Below are positions 7,207-14,093 of a stretch of 16,597 bases of DNA, one piece after another. How positions within the stretch are numbered: position 1 is the stretch's first letter; each line of letters opens with the position of its first letter. Source of the DNA: Clostridium sp. 28_17. GTDB taxonomy: Bacteria > Bacillota > Clostridia > TANB77 > CAG-508. The position numbers and the translations under genes were made by a program. The DNA is taken from assembly GCA_001916065.1 (NCBI GenBank), contig MNRS01000007.1, forward strand, positions 1 to 16,597, in the 5' to 3' direction. A model generated the notes under the pieces. That model saw only the letters and a list, made by a program, of their open reading frames with translations, ran no database searches and had not been told where the DNA came from.

Positions 7207-7235
7207 TTGACAACAAACCCTAAAAGTGATTTAAT
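7207..7235 (+). promoter_or_regulatory. Near-consensus sigma-A promoter
   Basis: TTGACA (7207-7212), a 17-base spacer, and TTTAAT (7230-7235) with an upstream TG (7227-7228) form an extended -10. It starts immediately after the yfcE stop codon and drives the membrane-anchored hypothetical gene at 7260. It is one of the two best-matching promoters in the window. Confidence 0.7.
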
Positions 7236-7259
7236 AAGCACAAGAAAGGGGGAAAGAAT

Positions 7260-7874
7260 ATGAAAAAAATTCTAAAAATTGCATTAATAGTAATATTAAT
7301 AATTGTACTAGTAGTTGGAGGGTATTTTATAGCCTTAAACATGACAAAAAAACAAGCATTAGAAACAGTTGATAAAATGTTTATAGCATTAAAAACAGGA
7401 GACGAAGAGCAAATAAAACAATACATCAATATAAAAGATGTAATTGAAGAAAATGCAACATCAGAAGATAACATAGCAGATAATCAAGATATGGAAAAAG
7501 CAATGTTGAAAAATCTAAACTATGAGGTAGTATCAACAGATGTAAAAATAAATGAATGCACAATGAAATTAAATATAAGTAACAAAAATTTAAAAACAGT
7601 ATTTGGAAATTATATATCAAAAGCATTTTCTGTAGCCTTTTCTCAAGCGTTTGGTGCAATGACAGAAGAAGAGATGGATGAACAATTAAAACAATATTTT
7701 ATAGAACAATATAATTCCGAAGACATTGAGACTATAACAACAGAAGTTACTATCAATATGAAAAAAGAAGATGGAAAATGGAATATAAACTGTGATGAAG
7801 ATGCTTTTGTTGATGCTGTATTACCAGGATATAGAGAAGTTGAAGAAGCTTTAAATAATATGAATAAAGAATAA
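7260..7874 (+). CDS. Membrane-anchored hypothetical protein (NTF2-like extracellular domain suspected)
   Basis: Function unknown. The 204-aa product starts MKKILK, has one hydrophobic helix at about 6-27 (no lipobox Cys, so an uncleaved anchor or atypical signal peptide), then an outside domain. That domain opens with ALETVDKMFIALKTGDEEQIKQYI, a helix pattern common at the start of NTF2-like or DUF4878-type secreted domains, and ends with a strand pair around VTINMKKEDGKWNI, also typical of that fold. This is a fold-level guess only. GAAAGGGGG (7244-7252) lies seven bases before the ATG, and a near-consensus promoter sits at 7207-7235, so it is probably transcribed alone. A bidirectional terminator follows directly. 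Confidence 0.75.
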   Translation: MKKILKIALIVILIIVLVVGGYFIALNMTKKQALETVDKMFIALKTGDEEQIKQYINIKDVIEENATSEDNIADNQDMEKAMLKNLNYEVVSTDVKINECTMKLNISNKNLKTVFGNYISKAFSVAFSQAFGAMTEEEMDEQLKQYFIEQYNSEDIETITTEVTINMKKEDGKWNINCDEDAFVDAVLPGYREVEEALNNMNKE

Positions 7875-7875
7875 T

Positions 7876-7917
7876 AAAAAAAAGGACATGGAAGTATAAA
7901 ACTCTCATGTCTTTTTA
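7876..7917. terminator. Bidirectional terminator between convergent genes
   Basis: Eight A's (7876-7883) with GGACATG (7884-7890), and CATGTC (7906-7911) with five T's (7912-7916), form a stem with a 15-base loop. It ends in a U-run on either strand, so it serves both the gene ending at 7874 and the minus-strand gene ending at 7925. Its AAAAGGACAT arm is shared with the hairpins at 12555 and 14092. Confidence 0.85.
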
Positions 7918-7924
7918 AGTAAAA

Positions 7925-8854
7925 TTATTTATAAAATTTTCCCTGCCACAAATCTTGTTCTCTCAAAATTTTATCAAAACCATTCAAAACCCACTTCTTA
8001 TGCAAATTCCACTCAGGAGCAACCAACAAATCCTTAGGAGCGTCACCAGAAATTCTATGAATAACAATATCCGGAGAAATATGAGTAACAACATAAGTAA
8101 GCGCATCCATATAATACTCTAAAGAGATAGGCTCATATTGACCTGCAAAAAACATATCAGCAAGATAAGTATTTTCAACAATATAAGTAGAATGAATTTT
8201 CAAACCTTGAATATTATGCTTGTTAATAAAATCAACAGTATCTTTCAAATTCTCAAAAGTTTCACCTGGCAAACCAACCATAATATGAGCTACAACATCA
8301 ATATTAGCATCATTTAACAACATAACAGCATCTGTAAACTGACAACTTGAATAACCACGATTAATTAAATTGCCAGTTTCATCATTAGAAGTTTGCAAAC
8401 CAAGTTCAACACAAACATAATATTTATCTTTGTATGACTTCAATAAATTAACAATATCAGCATTTATACAGTCAGGCCTTGTAGCAACTTCTAAACCAAC
8501 AATTCTATCATCAATTAAAGCAGCGTCGTATTTAGCTTTTAGTATATCCAAAGAATCATATGTGTTTGTAAAATTTTGAAAATAAGCAATAAACTTATTA
8601 GCACGTTCACTACGATAACTATTAAAATAATTTTTAACTTGATTACTAATTTTCTCAGTTATAGTGTTACCAAAGCCACAACGTATTAATTCACCAGAAC
8701 CTTTTTCACTACAAAAAATGCATCCTTTTGTGGATATAGTTCCATCTCTATTAGGACAGGTAAAGCCTCCATCAATACAGATTTTTAAGGTTCTTTCTCC
8801 AAATTTTTCTTTTAAATATTTGTTTAAATGTTTATATCTTTCTTTATTTTCCAT
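7925..8854 (-). CDS. TIGR01212-type radical SAM protein (YtqA/YhcC-like)
   Basis: Radical S-adenosylmethionine enzyme; the reaction of this family is not established to my knowledge, although sequence relatives (Elp3-like radical SAM) suggest work on RNA. The 309-aa protein has the family's distinctive cluster motif GGFTCPNRDG...GCIFC (Cys33, Cys45, Cys48, with an 11-residue first gap), a C-terminal-side GSGE, the EVATRPDC block, the VCVELGLQT block, and HIMVGLPGE. Length and N-terminus (RYKHLNKYLKEKFG) match the family. It is the only minus-strand gene here. Its start codon lies only a few bases beyond the predicted transcription start and has no Shine-Dalgarno sequence, so translation looks leaderless. 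It ends at the shared bidirectional terminator. Confidence 0.92.
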   Translation of the reverse strand: MENKERYKHLNKYLKEKFGERTLKICIDGGFTCPNRDGTISTKGCIFCSEKGSGELIRCGFGNTITEKISNQVKNYFNSYRSERANKFIAYFQNFTNTYDSLDILKAKYDAALIDDRIVGLEVATRPDCINADIVNLLKSYKDKYYVCVELGLQTSNDETGNLINRGYSSCQFTDAVMLLNDANIDVVAHIMVGLPGETFENLKDTVDFINKHNIQGLKIHSTYIVENTYLADMFFAGQYEPISLEYYMDALTYVVTHISPDIVIHRISGDAPKDLLVAPEWNLHKKWVLNGFDKILREQDLWQGKFYK

Positions 8855-8863
8855 AATGGTTAC

Positions 8864-8892
8864 AGTATAGCAAAAAAATTTCTTAAAAGCAA
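8864..8892 (-). promoter_or_regulatory. Minus-strand promoter of the radical SAM gene
   Basis: Read on the minus strand: TTGCTT (8892-8887), a 17-base spacer ending TGC, then TATACT (8869-8864), an extended -10. The predicted RNA start is about 8857-8858, only about 3 to 4 bases before the ATG at 8854-8852. Confidence 0.6.
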
Positions 8893-8910
8893 ATTTTTAC
8901 ACCAAAAAAT

Positions 8911-8939
8911 TAGACATATAACAAAATATGTGCTAATAT
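8911..8939 (+). promoter_or_regulatory. Possible extra promoter in the radical SAM / ATPase gap
   Basis: TAGACA (8911-8916), a 17-base spacer, and TAATAT (8934-8939) with TG at 8931-8932. It points to the right and lies about 180 bases before the ATPase start. It could add a longer ATPase leader or make a short RNA ending near the T-run at 9006-9014. No ORF is seen in 8855-9122, and nothing resembling the magnesium-sensing M-box riboswitch was recognised there. Confidence 0.4.
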
Positions 8940-9027
8940 GTATTCAGTAATTGAAAAACAAGTCGAGTAACAATAAAAAAAGACCAAGAGTCAAAGCATT
9001 CCTAGTTTTTTTTTATAATCCAAAAAA

Positions 9028-9058
9028 CACTTTAAAAATTTCAAAAAAGTGATATAAT
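9028..9058 (+). promoter_or_regulatory. Extended -10 promoter of the P-type ATPase, with a dyad
   Basis: TGATATAAT (9050-9058) lies 64 bases before the ATG. A dyad CACTTT (9028-9033) / AAAGTG (9046-9051) overlaps the spacer and the TG, in the same position as the dyad upstream of the bile salt hydrolase. The promoter is likely; the operator role is a guess. Confidence 0.5.
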
Positions 9059-9122
9059 ACAACCGTAAAACAAAACTTACAAAAAAAATAAAAAAAACAA
9101 CCAAAAAAGGAAGGTGATACAA

Positions 9123-11744
9123 ATGATACAACTATTTGAAATCAAGAAAAAAGTAAAACAAATGAAAAACACAGACAAAGAGTTACTAGAAAAATACACA
9201 GAAACATCAAAGAAAAACAAAGAAGAAATACTAAAAGAATACAACACAAAAGAAGAAGGACTAACACAAAAAGAATACCAAAAAAGATATGAAAAAAACG
9301 GACCAAACATAGTAGTAAAAAACGAAAAAAAGAGTTGGCTGGAATTTTTTATAAAATCATTCAATGATAAATTCATATATATATTACTTTTGCTAGCAAT
9401 AATAGACTTTGCACTATCAGACAAACTAGGAGCAGGAATAATAGTAGGAATAGCAGTAGTAAGCGCATTCATAAAATTCTGTCAAAACTACTCAACATAC
9501 AAATTCAATCAAAAACTAAAAGCACAAATATATTCAAGCACAAATGTGGTAAGAAGCGGAAAAGAAAAAGAAGTAAGAGTAGAAAACATAGCAATAGGAG
9601 ACATCATAAAACTAAATGCAGGCTCAATAATACCAGCAGATGTAATACTAATAGAAAGCAAAGACTTATTCTTGAACCAATCAGTATTCACAGGAGAAAG
9701 TGTATTAGTTGAAAAAACAACAACACCAAATGAACCAAAAGGAATATTTGATATAAACAACATATGTTTAATGGGCTCAAGTGTAGTCAGTGGAAGCGGA
9801 ACAGCAGTTGTAATACAAACTGGATTTGACACATATTTAGGAAGAATGAGCAAAGAAATAGACAACAAAAAAGAGATAACAAACTTCGAAAAAGGAATGA
9901 ACAACATCACAAAACTACTAATAAAATATATGGTAGTAGTATCAATAGCAGTATTTGTAATATATGCATTCATAAGACACAATCTAATGGAAGCATTACT
10001 ATTTGCACTATCAGTAGCAGTTGGAATAACGCCAAGTATGTTACCAATGATAGTAAATGTAAACTTAACAAAAGGAAGCAAAACACTAGCAAAAAAGAAA
10101 ACACTAGTAAAAAATATACAGTCAATTCAAAACTTAGGAGCAATAGACATCTTATGTACAGACAAAACAGGAACATTAACACAAGATAAAATAACATTGC
10201 AAAAATACATAAATGTAATGGGAGAAGAAGACTTAGACATCTTAAAATATGCATATCTAAACAGTTATTATGGAACAGGAATAAAAAATTTAGTTGACAA
10301 AGCAGTAATAGCATATGGAAATCAACACAAAATCAAGCAAGTTCTAAAAGAATACGAAAAAGTAGACGAAATACCATTTGACTATACAAGAAAAAGAATG
10401 AGTGTTGTTGTAAAAAGTGAAGACGGCTACAGAATGCTTACAAAGGGCGCAATAGAAGAAATTTTAAAATGTTGCAAACAAGTAAAGTATAAAGACGAGA
10501 TAATTCCAATAACAGATGATTTAGTAAAGCAAATTGAAGTAAATGCAAACAATTTATCAAATCTAGGAATGCAAGTAATAGCATTAGCAACGAAAAAAGA
10601 ATATCCAGGTGTAAATGTTTTTAACAGTAATGACGAAAGTGAAATGACATTTGTAGGATATGTTGCATTTTTGGATCCACCAAAAAAAGATGTAAAGAAG
10701 ACAATAAATGATTTAAGAAAAATTGGAGTAAAAACAAAAATTCTAACAGGTGACAATGCATATGCAACAAAAAATATATGCAATACAGTAGGATTAAGAT
10801 CTGACAGAATAATTACAGGTGTAGAATTAGACAAAATGTCAGACGAAGAATTAGAAAAAGCAGTAGAAGAAGTTGACGTTTTTGCAAGATTAAACCCATT
10901 GCAAAAAGAAAGAGTAGTAAAAACATACAAGAAAAACGGCCATGTAGTAGGATATATGGGAGACGGCGTAAATGATGCACCATCACTACATACAGCAGAT
11001 GTAGGAATTTGTGTAGACTCTGCAACAGACATAGCAAAAGAAGCAAGTGATATAATATTACTTGAAAAAAGTTTGCAAGTAATATATGATGGAGTAATAG
11101 AAGGTAGAAAAGTGTATGGAAACATAATAAAATATATGAAAATGGCATTAAGTTCAGACTTTGGAGATGTATTTAGTATATTAATAGCAAGTATCTTTTT
11201 ACCATTTTTGCCACTATTGCCAATACAAATGTTAATACAAGACTTTTTATATGACATATCACAAATAGCAATACCATATGATGATGTAGACAAAGAATTT
11301 TTGGAAAAACCAAGAAAATGGGATACAAAAGGACTTGGCAAATTCATGAATGTAATGGGAATTACAAGTTCAATAACAGATGTAATAGCATTTGTAGTAT
11401 TTTGGTTTGTATTTGGATACAACAGTGTAGACAAACAATCTTGGTTCCAAACAGCATGGTTTGTAGAATGCTTGATAAGTGAAACAATGATAATTCACTA
11501 TGTTAGAACTGCAAAAATGCCATTCATAGAATCAAGAGCAAATAAATTTTTAACAATATCAACATTAATAACTATTGCAGGAACAATAGTTACACCGATA
11601 TTATTACACAATGTTGGAACATTTAATTTTGAAATTTTACCAGGAAAATATTATGCGTTTGTAGTATTATTACTTATAATATATACCGTACTTGTACAAA
11701 GTATTAAGAAAGTATATATTAAAAGAAATGGTGAGTGGCTATAA
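9123..11744 (+). CDS. MgtA/MgtB-like P-type ATPase (P3B) with unusual ion-site residues
   Basis: ATP-driven cation pump in the cytoplasmic membrane, closest by eye to magnesium importers of the MgtA class. In the 873-aa protein: actuator loop TGES (190-193), phosphorylation site DKTGTLTQDK (Asp347), KGA near 441, hinge GDGVNDAP (613-620), and a C-terminal membrane domain with the MgtA signature LYDISQIAIP and DNVDKEFL-like YDDVDKEFL, then FVECLISETMIIHYVRT. Length matches MgtA. Differences from the usual MgtA pattern as I remember it: TM4 reads TPSMLP instead of TPEMLP (Ser305), TM5 reads SSDFGD instead of SSNFGN (Asp679, Asp682), and TM6 reads QDFLYD instead of QNLLYD (Asp707). Ion preference is therefore uncertain. 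GTG at 9114 falls inside the SD, and ATG at 9123 preceded by AAGGAAGGTG is preferred. No terminator follows except REP-like palindromes. Confidence 0.93.
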   Translation: MIQLFEIKKKVKQMKNTDKELLEKYTETSKKNKEEILKEYNTKEEGLTQKEYQKRYEKNGPNIVVKNEKKSWLEFFIKSFNDKFIYILLLLAIIDFALSDKLGAGIIVGIAVVSAFIKFCQNYSTYKFNQKLKAQIYSSTNVVRSGKEKEVRVENIAIGDIIKLNAGSIIPADVILIESKDLFLNQSVFTGESVLVEKTTTPNEPKGIFDINNICLMGSSVVSGSGTAVVIQTGFDTYLGRMSKEIDNKKEITNFEKGMNNITKLLIKYMVVVSIAVFVIYAFIRHNLMEALLFALSVAVGITPSMLPMIVNVNLTKGSKTLAKKKTLVKNIQSIQNLGAIDILCTDKTGTLTQDKITLQKYINVMGEEDLDILKYAYLNSYYGTGIKNLVDKAVIAYGNQHKIKQVLKEYEKVDEIPFDYTRKRMSVVVKSEDGYRMLTKGAIEEILKCCKQVKYKDEIIPITDDLVKQIEVNANNLSNLGMQVIALATKKEYPGVNVFNSNDESEMTFVGYVAFLDPPKKDVKKTINDLRKIGVKTKILTGDNAYATKNICNTVGLRSDRIITGVELDKMSDEELEKAVEEVDVFARLNPLQKERVVKTYKKNGHVVGYMGDGVNDAPSLHTADVGICVDSATDIAKEASDIILLEKSLQVIYDGVIEGRKVYGNIIKYMKMALSSDFGDVFSILIASIFLPFLPLLPIQMLIQDFLYDISQIAIPYDDVDKEFLEKPRKWDTKGLGKFMNVMGITSSITDVIAFVVFWFVFGYNSVDKQSWFQTAWFVECLISETMIIHYVRTAKMPFIESRANKFLTISTLITIAGTIVTPILLHNVGTFNFEILPGKYYAFVVLLLIIYTVLVQSIKKVYIKRNGEWL

Positions 11745-11749
11745 AAAAA

Positions 11750-11778
11750 CGGGATTGGGGGACGGGTCTCTAATCCCG
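11750..11778. repeat. REP-like palindrome, copy 1
   Basis: A GGGATT...AATCCC hairpin (flanked by C and G for a further pair) with an inner GGGGGACGGGTCTC section. It starts six bases after the ATPase stop codon. It is inverted relative to copies 2 and 3 and may also stop transcription, since an A/T-rich tail follows, though there is no clear T-run. Confidence 0.8.
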
Positions 11779-11796
11779 AAAAAATATAAAAAAATA

Positions 11797-11823
11797 GGGA
11801 TTAGAGACCCGTCCCCTAATCCC
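11797..11823. repeat. REP-like palindrome, copy 2
   Basis: GGGATTAGAGACCC followed by GTCCCCTAATCCC, essentially the reverse complement of copy 1 with one difference. An A-rich linker (GAAAAAATATAAAAAAATA, 11778-11796) separates it from copy 1, and an almost identical linker leads to copy 3. Confidence 0.8.
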
Positions 11824-11843
11824 GAAAAAATATAAAAAAAATA

Positions 11844-11871
11844 GGGATTAGAGACCCGTCCCCCTAATCCC
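11844..11871. repeat. REP-like palindrome, copy 3
   Basis: Same orientation as copy 2 with one extra C in the C-run. Copies 2 and 3 plus their linker make a direct repeat of about 46-47 bases. It ends four bases before the AAAGGAG ribosome binding site of the next gene, so it forms most of that gene's leader. Confidence 0.8.
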
Positions 11872-11888
11872 TAAAAAAGGAGAAAAAT

Positions 11889-12554
11889 ATGGAAGAATGT
11901 AAAATAAAGAATTTATACAATTTAGATGAAACAATAGCAAAAAAAATATTTGATGGAGCGACATACCCATGGGAGGTATTGCCAAAAATAAATGATTTCA
12001 TAATAGAATTAGGAAATACACTAGACCCAGAAGAATATGACAAAGTAGGAGATGATGTATGGATTGCAAAGTCTGCAACAGTAGCACCAACTGCATACAT
12101 ACATGGACCTGCAATTATAGGAAAAAATGCAGAAATAAGACATTGTGCATTTATAAGGGGGAAAGCAATAGTTGGTGAAGGTGCAGTGGTAGGAAATTCA
12201 ACAGAATTAAAAAATGTAATTCTATTTAACAAAGTGCAAGTACCTCATTATAACTATGTGGGAGATTCAATTTTGGGATATAAATCACACATGGGAGCAG
12301 GCTCAATAACATCAAATGTAAAATCAGACAAAAAATTAGTAGTAGTAAAAAATGATAAAGAAAAAATAGAAACAGGACTAAAAAAATTCGGAGCGATGTT
12401 AGGTGATGAAGTAGAAGTAGGATGTGGTTCAGTTCTAAATCCAGGAACAGTAATCGGTAGTCATAGCAACATATATCCATTATCATCTGTGAGAAAAGTA
12501 GTACCTGCAAATAGTATATACAAAAATCAAAATGAAATTGTAGAGAAAATCTAG
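11889..12554 (+). CDS. Left-handed beta-helix acyltransferase, GlmU C-terminal-domain-like
   Basis: Probable sugar-nucleotide or amino-sugar acetyltransferase of 221 aa. From about residue 55 it consists of hexapeptide repeats ([LIV]-G-x4 type, such as VAPTAYIHGPAIIGKNAEI and GEGAVVGNS), the signature of trimeric left-handed beta-helix enzymes. VPHYNYVGDSILG (118-130) followed by MGAGSITSN (135-143) matches the active region of the GlmU acetyltransferase domain; His120 aligns with its catalytic His. The uridylyltransferase domain is absent and is replaced by a short N-terminal helical part (1-50). Similar stand-alone proteins are often labelled UDP-N-acetylglucosamine pyrophosphorylase in Clostridia, which this architecture does not support. 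AAAGGAG (11876-11882) lies six bases before the ATG. Its leader is occupied by REP-like copies. The actual acceptor is unknown. Confidence 0.82.
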   Translation: MEECKIKNLYNLDETIAKKIFDGATYPWEVLPKINDFIIELGNTLDPEEYDKVGDDVWIAKSATVAPTAYIHGPAIIGKNAEIRHCAFIRGKAIVGEGAVVGNSTELKNVILFNKVQVPHYNYVGDSILGYKSHMGAGSITSNVKSDKKLVVVKNDKEKIETGLKKFGAMLGDEVEVGCGSVLNPGTVIGSHSNIYPLSSVRKVVPANSIYKNQNEIVEKI

Positions 12555-12664
12555 AAAAAAGGACATTCCATAAAATTGCTTATTACACTTCATAGCAACC
12601 AATAATTTTAGGTGGACATGAACCGTAATGATTGATAAACAAGTAAAACAGGAATGTCTTTTAT
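12555..12664 (+). terminator. Long nested hairpin acting as terminator or structured RNA
   Basis: An outer stem AAAAGGACATTCC (12557-12569) pairs with GGAATGTCTTTT (12651-12662), a G-U wobble included. Inside are further nested pairings in order: ATTAC (12582-12586) with GTAAT (12625-12629), TTCAT (12589-12593) with ATGAA (12618-12622), and ACC (12598-12600) with GGT (12611-12613) around an A/T loop. It ends in a short T-run and follows the stop codon directly, so terminator is the simplest call, but at about 109 bases it is far longer than the other terminators here. No ORF lies inside. Confidence 0.6.
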
Positions 12665-12697
12665 ATTAATTTGAACATTTTAGAAAGGAAATAAAAA

Positions 12698-13585
12698 ATG
12701 AAAAATACTGAAACAATATTTTTTAAAGCCCAAGATGGAGTAATATTAAATGGAATTATGTATAAAAACACAAATAAAACTGCGAAAATAATAATATCAG
12801 TACATGGAATGGCAACAAATTGCATCAAAAAAAGAGACGAAATAATAGCCCAAAAGGCAAACGAAATCAACATTGATTTTTTGGCATTTAATAATAGAGG
12901 ACATGACCTAGTAAATTACATAAAAAAGGAAAGCGAAGAAAAACCGGAACTTGCAGGTACTGCATATGAAGAAATAGCAGAAAGTTACGAAGATATTGTA
13001 GGAGCCATCAATTATGCAATAGAACAAGGCTACAAAGAAATATATATCATTGGGCATAGCCTAGGGTGTACAAAAACAATATACACATATAACAAATTAA
13101 TTGAAGAAAATGAAAAAGGAATACTAGAAAAAATAAAAGGAATAATCTTACTTTCATTAGTAGATATACCACTTGCCATCCAAGTATATTTAAAAGATGA
13201 CTTTCCTGTAATGGTAACCTATGCTAAAAATATGAAAAGAGAAAAAATGGAAAATCAACTAATGCCTGCAGAAAGTTTTATACATCCTATCAGTGTAAAA
13301 ACGTTTTTAAGATATGCTATTGAAAACAAAGACATAGACTTTGCAAAGTTTTCAGATAAAAATTACAATTTTGAAGAACTAAACAATATTAAAGTACCAT
13401 TATTTATGAGATGGGGAAATCAAAGAGAATTAATTATTCAAGAAGCGGACAAACTATGTGAACAATTAAAAGGAAAAATAAAAAATGATAAATTAGATAT
13501 TGGTTATATTGATGGCGCAGACCATAGTTATACAGGAAAAGAAGAAATCTTGGCAAATGAAATACAAAATTTTTTAAAAGACTAA
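12698..13585 (+). CDS. Alpha/beta hydrolase (serine esterase-like)
   Basis: Likely cytoplasmic esterase or related hydrolase of 295 aa; the substrate is unknown. The fold markers are clear: a strand-turn ISVHGMATN (33-41) giving the oxyanion region, NNRGHD (65-70), the nucleophile elbow GHSLG (119-123, Ser121), and a C-terminal GADHSYTGKEE with the likely catalytic His276. The usual acid after the strand near 235 is not obvious: the segment reads MRWGNQRELI, with Glu244 instead of an Asp, so the acid may be Glu or may be displaced. The layout somewhat resembles DUF1749-type hydrolases. There is no signal peptide or membrane helix. AAAGGAA (12683-12689) lies eight bases before the ATG. The gene is separated from the previous one by the long hairpin, and no clear promoter is seen in the short gap. 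Confidence 0.85.
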   Translation: MKNTETIFFKAQDGVILNGIMYKNTNKTAKIIISVHGMATNCIKKRDEIIAQKANEINIDFLAFNNRGHDLVNYIKKESEEKPELAGTAYEEIAESYEDIVGAINYAIEQGYKEIYIIGHSLGCTKTIYTYNKLIEENEKGILEKIKGIILLSLVDIPLAIQVYLKDDFPVMVTYAKNMKREKMENQLMPAESFIHPISVKTFLRYAIENKDIDFAKFSDKNYNFEELNNIKVPLFMRWGNQRELIIQEADKLCEQLKGKIKNDKLDIGYIDGADHSYTGKEEILANEIQNFLKD

Positions 13586-13775
13586 TATAATCGAAAAATG
13601 TCAAAAATAAAAAAATATTTTAAGACATAAAGTCGAACTATAAAGAAAAATAAAAAAACATAAAAAAATAGAAAATTTAATGTCAAAAATTGCGATGAAA
13701 AATCCTTGCAAACCATTGAAATTAGTAGTAATATTAATACGTTGCAACAAAAGAAAAATAAAAAGGGGGATTTTT

Positions 13776-14093
13776 TTGAAAACGTTTTTTGGCAGTGTAT
13801 TTATTAAAAAAGAGTTACTGAATGAGTCAGGAATAAAACATCCAATAAAATTGGAGTATTACAAACAAATAAATGAAGATGTAATAAAATCATTTGAAAA
13901 AACAAAATATGGAATAGAAATAGTAAAAACTGAATATAGACCAGATTGTACTAAAGTTGAAAACAAAAGTATAAAATATGTTACTAATGATGAAATAGAA
14001 GCAAATGAAATATTAAATATTTTTAAAGAAAATCAAGTTACTCCAATTAATTCAGAAGAAGTAATAATGGATTTATTTAGAAAAAAATTTTAA
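13776..14093 (+). CDS. DUF6514-like small protein
   Basis: Function unknown. The 105-aa soluble product has the layout I associate with DUF6514 of Clostridia: KLEYYKQI near the start, KYGIEIVK in the middle, and a C-terminal helical part NEILNIFKENQVTPINSEEVIMD with the typical N-x-VTP. The start is TTG at 13776, six bases after a GGGGG run (13765-13769). The frame remains open up to an ATG at 13680, but nothing SD-like precedes that ATG and it would add a lysine-rich stretch out of keeping with the family. The leader 13586-13775 contains no other ORF and no confident promoter. An ATGTC/GACAT pair at 13599-13627 has no T-run. A strong terminator overlaps the stop codon. Confidence 0.72.
   Translation: MKTFFGSVFIKKELLNESGIKHPIKLEYYKQINEDVIKSFEKTKYGIEIVKTEYRPDCTKVENKSIKYVTNDEIEANEILNIFKENQVTPINSEEVIMDLFRKKF

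Noticed and set aside
8911..9122. Magnesium-sensing (M-box) riboswitch before the MgtA-like ATPase
   Set aside because: From the -10 at 9053 the leader is about 58 bases, too short for an M-box, and no such structure was recognised even from the promoter at 8911.
10427..11434. 335-codon minus-strand open frame inside the ATPase gene
   Set aside because: It is the antisense shadow of a gene poor in T; the translation is Ser/Phe/Leu/Ile-rich with no motif or ribosome binding site, while the plus strand has every P-type ATPase motif.
11750..11871. CRISPR array
   Set aside because: The repeats are palindromes separated by near-identical A-rich linkers rather than unique spacers, with inverted orientation of one unit and no cas genes.
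13680..13775. Upstream extension of the DUF6514-like gene to ATG 13680
   Set aside because: No SD before 13680; the TTG at 13776 has a strong GGGGG SD and yields the family-like N-terminus.
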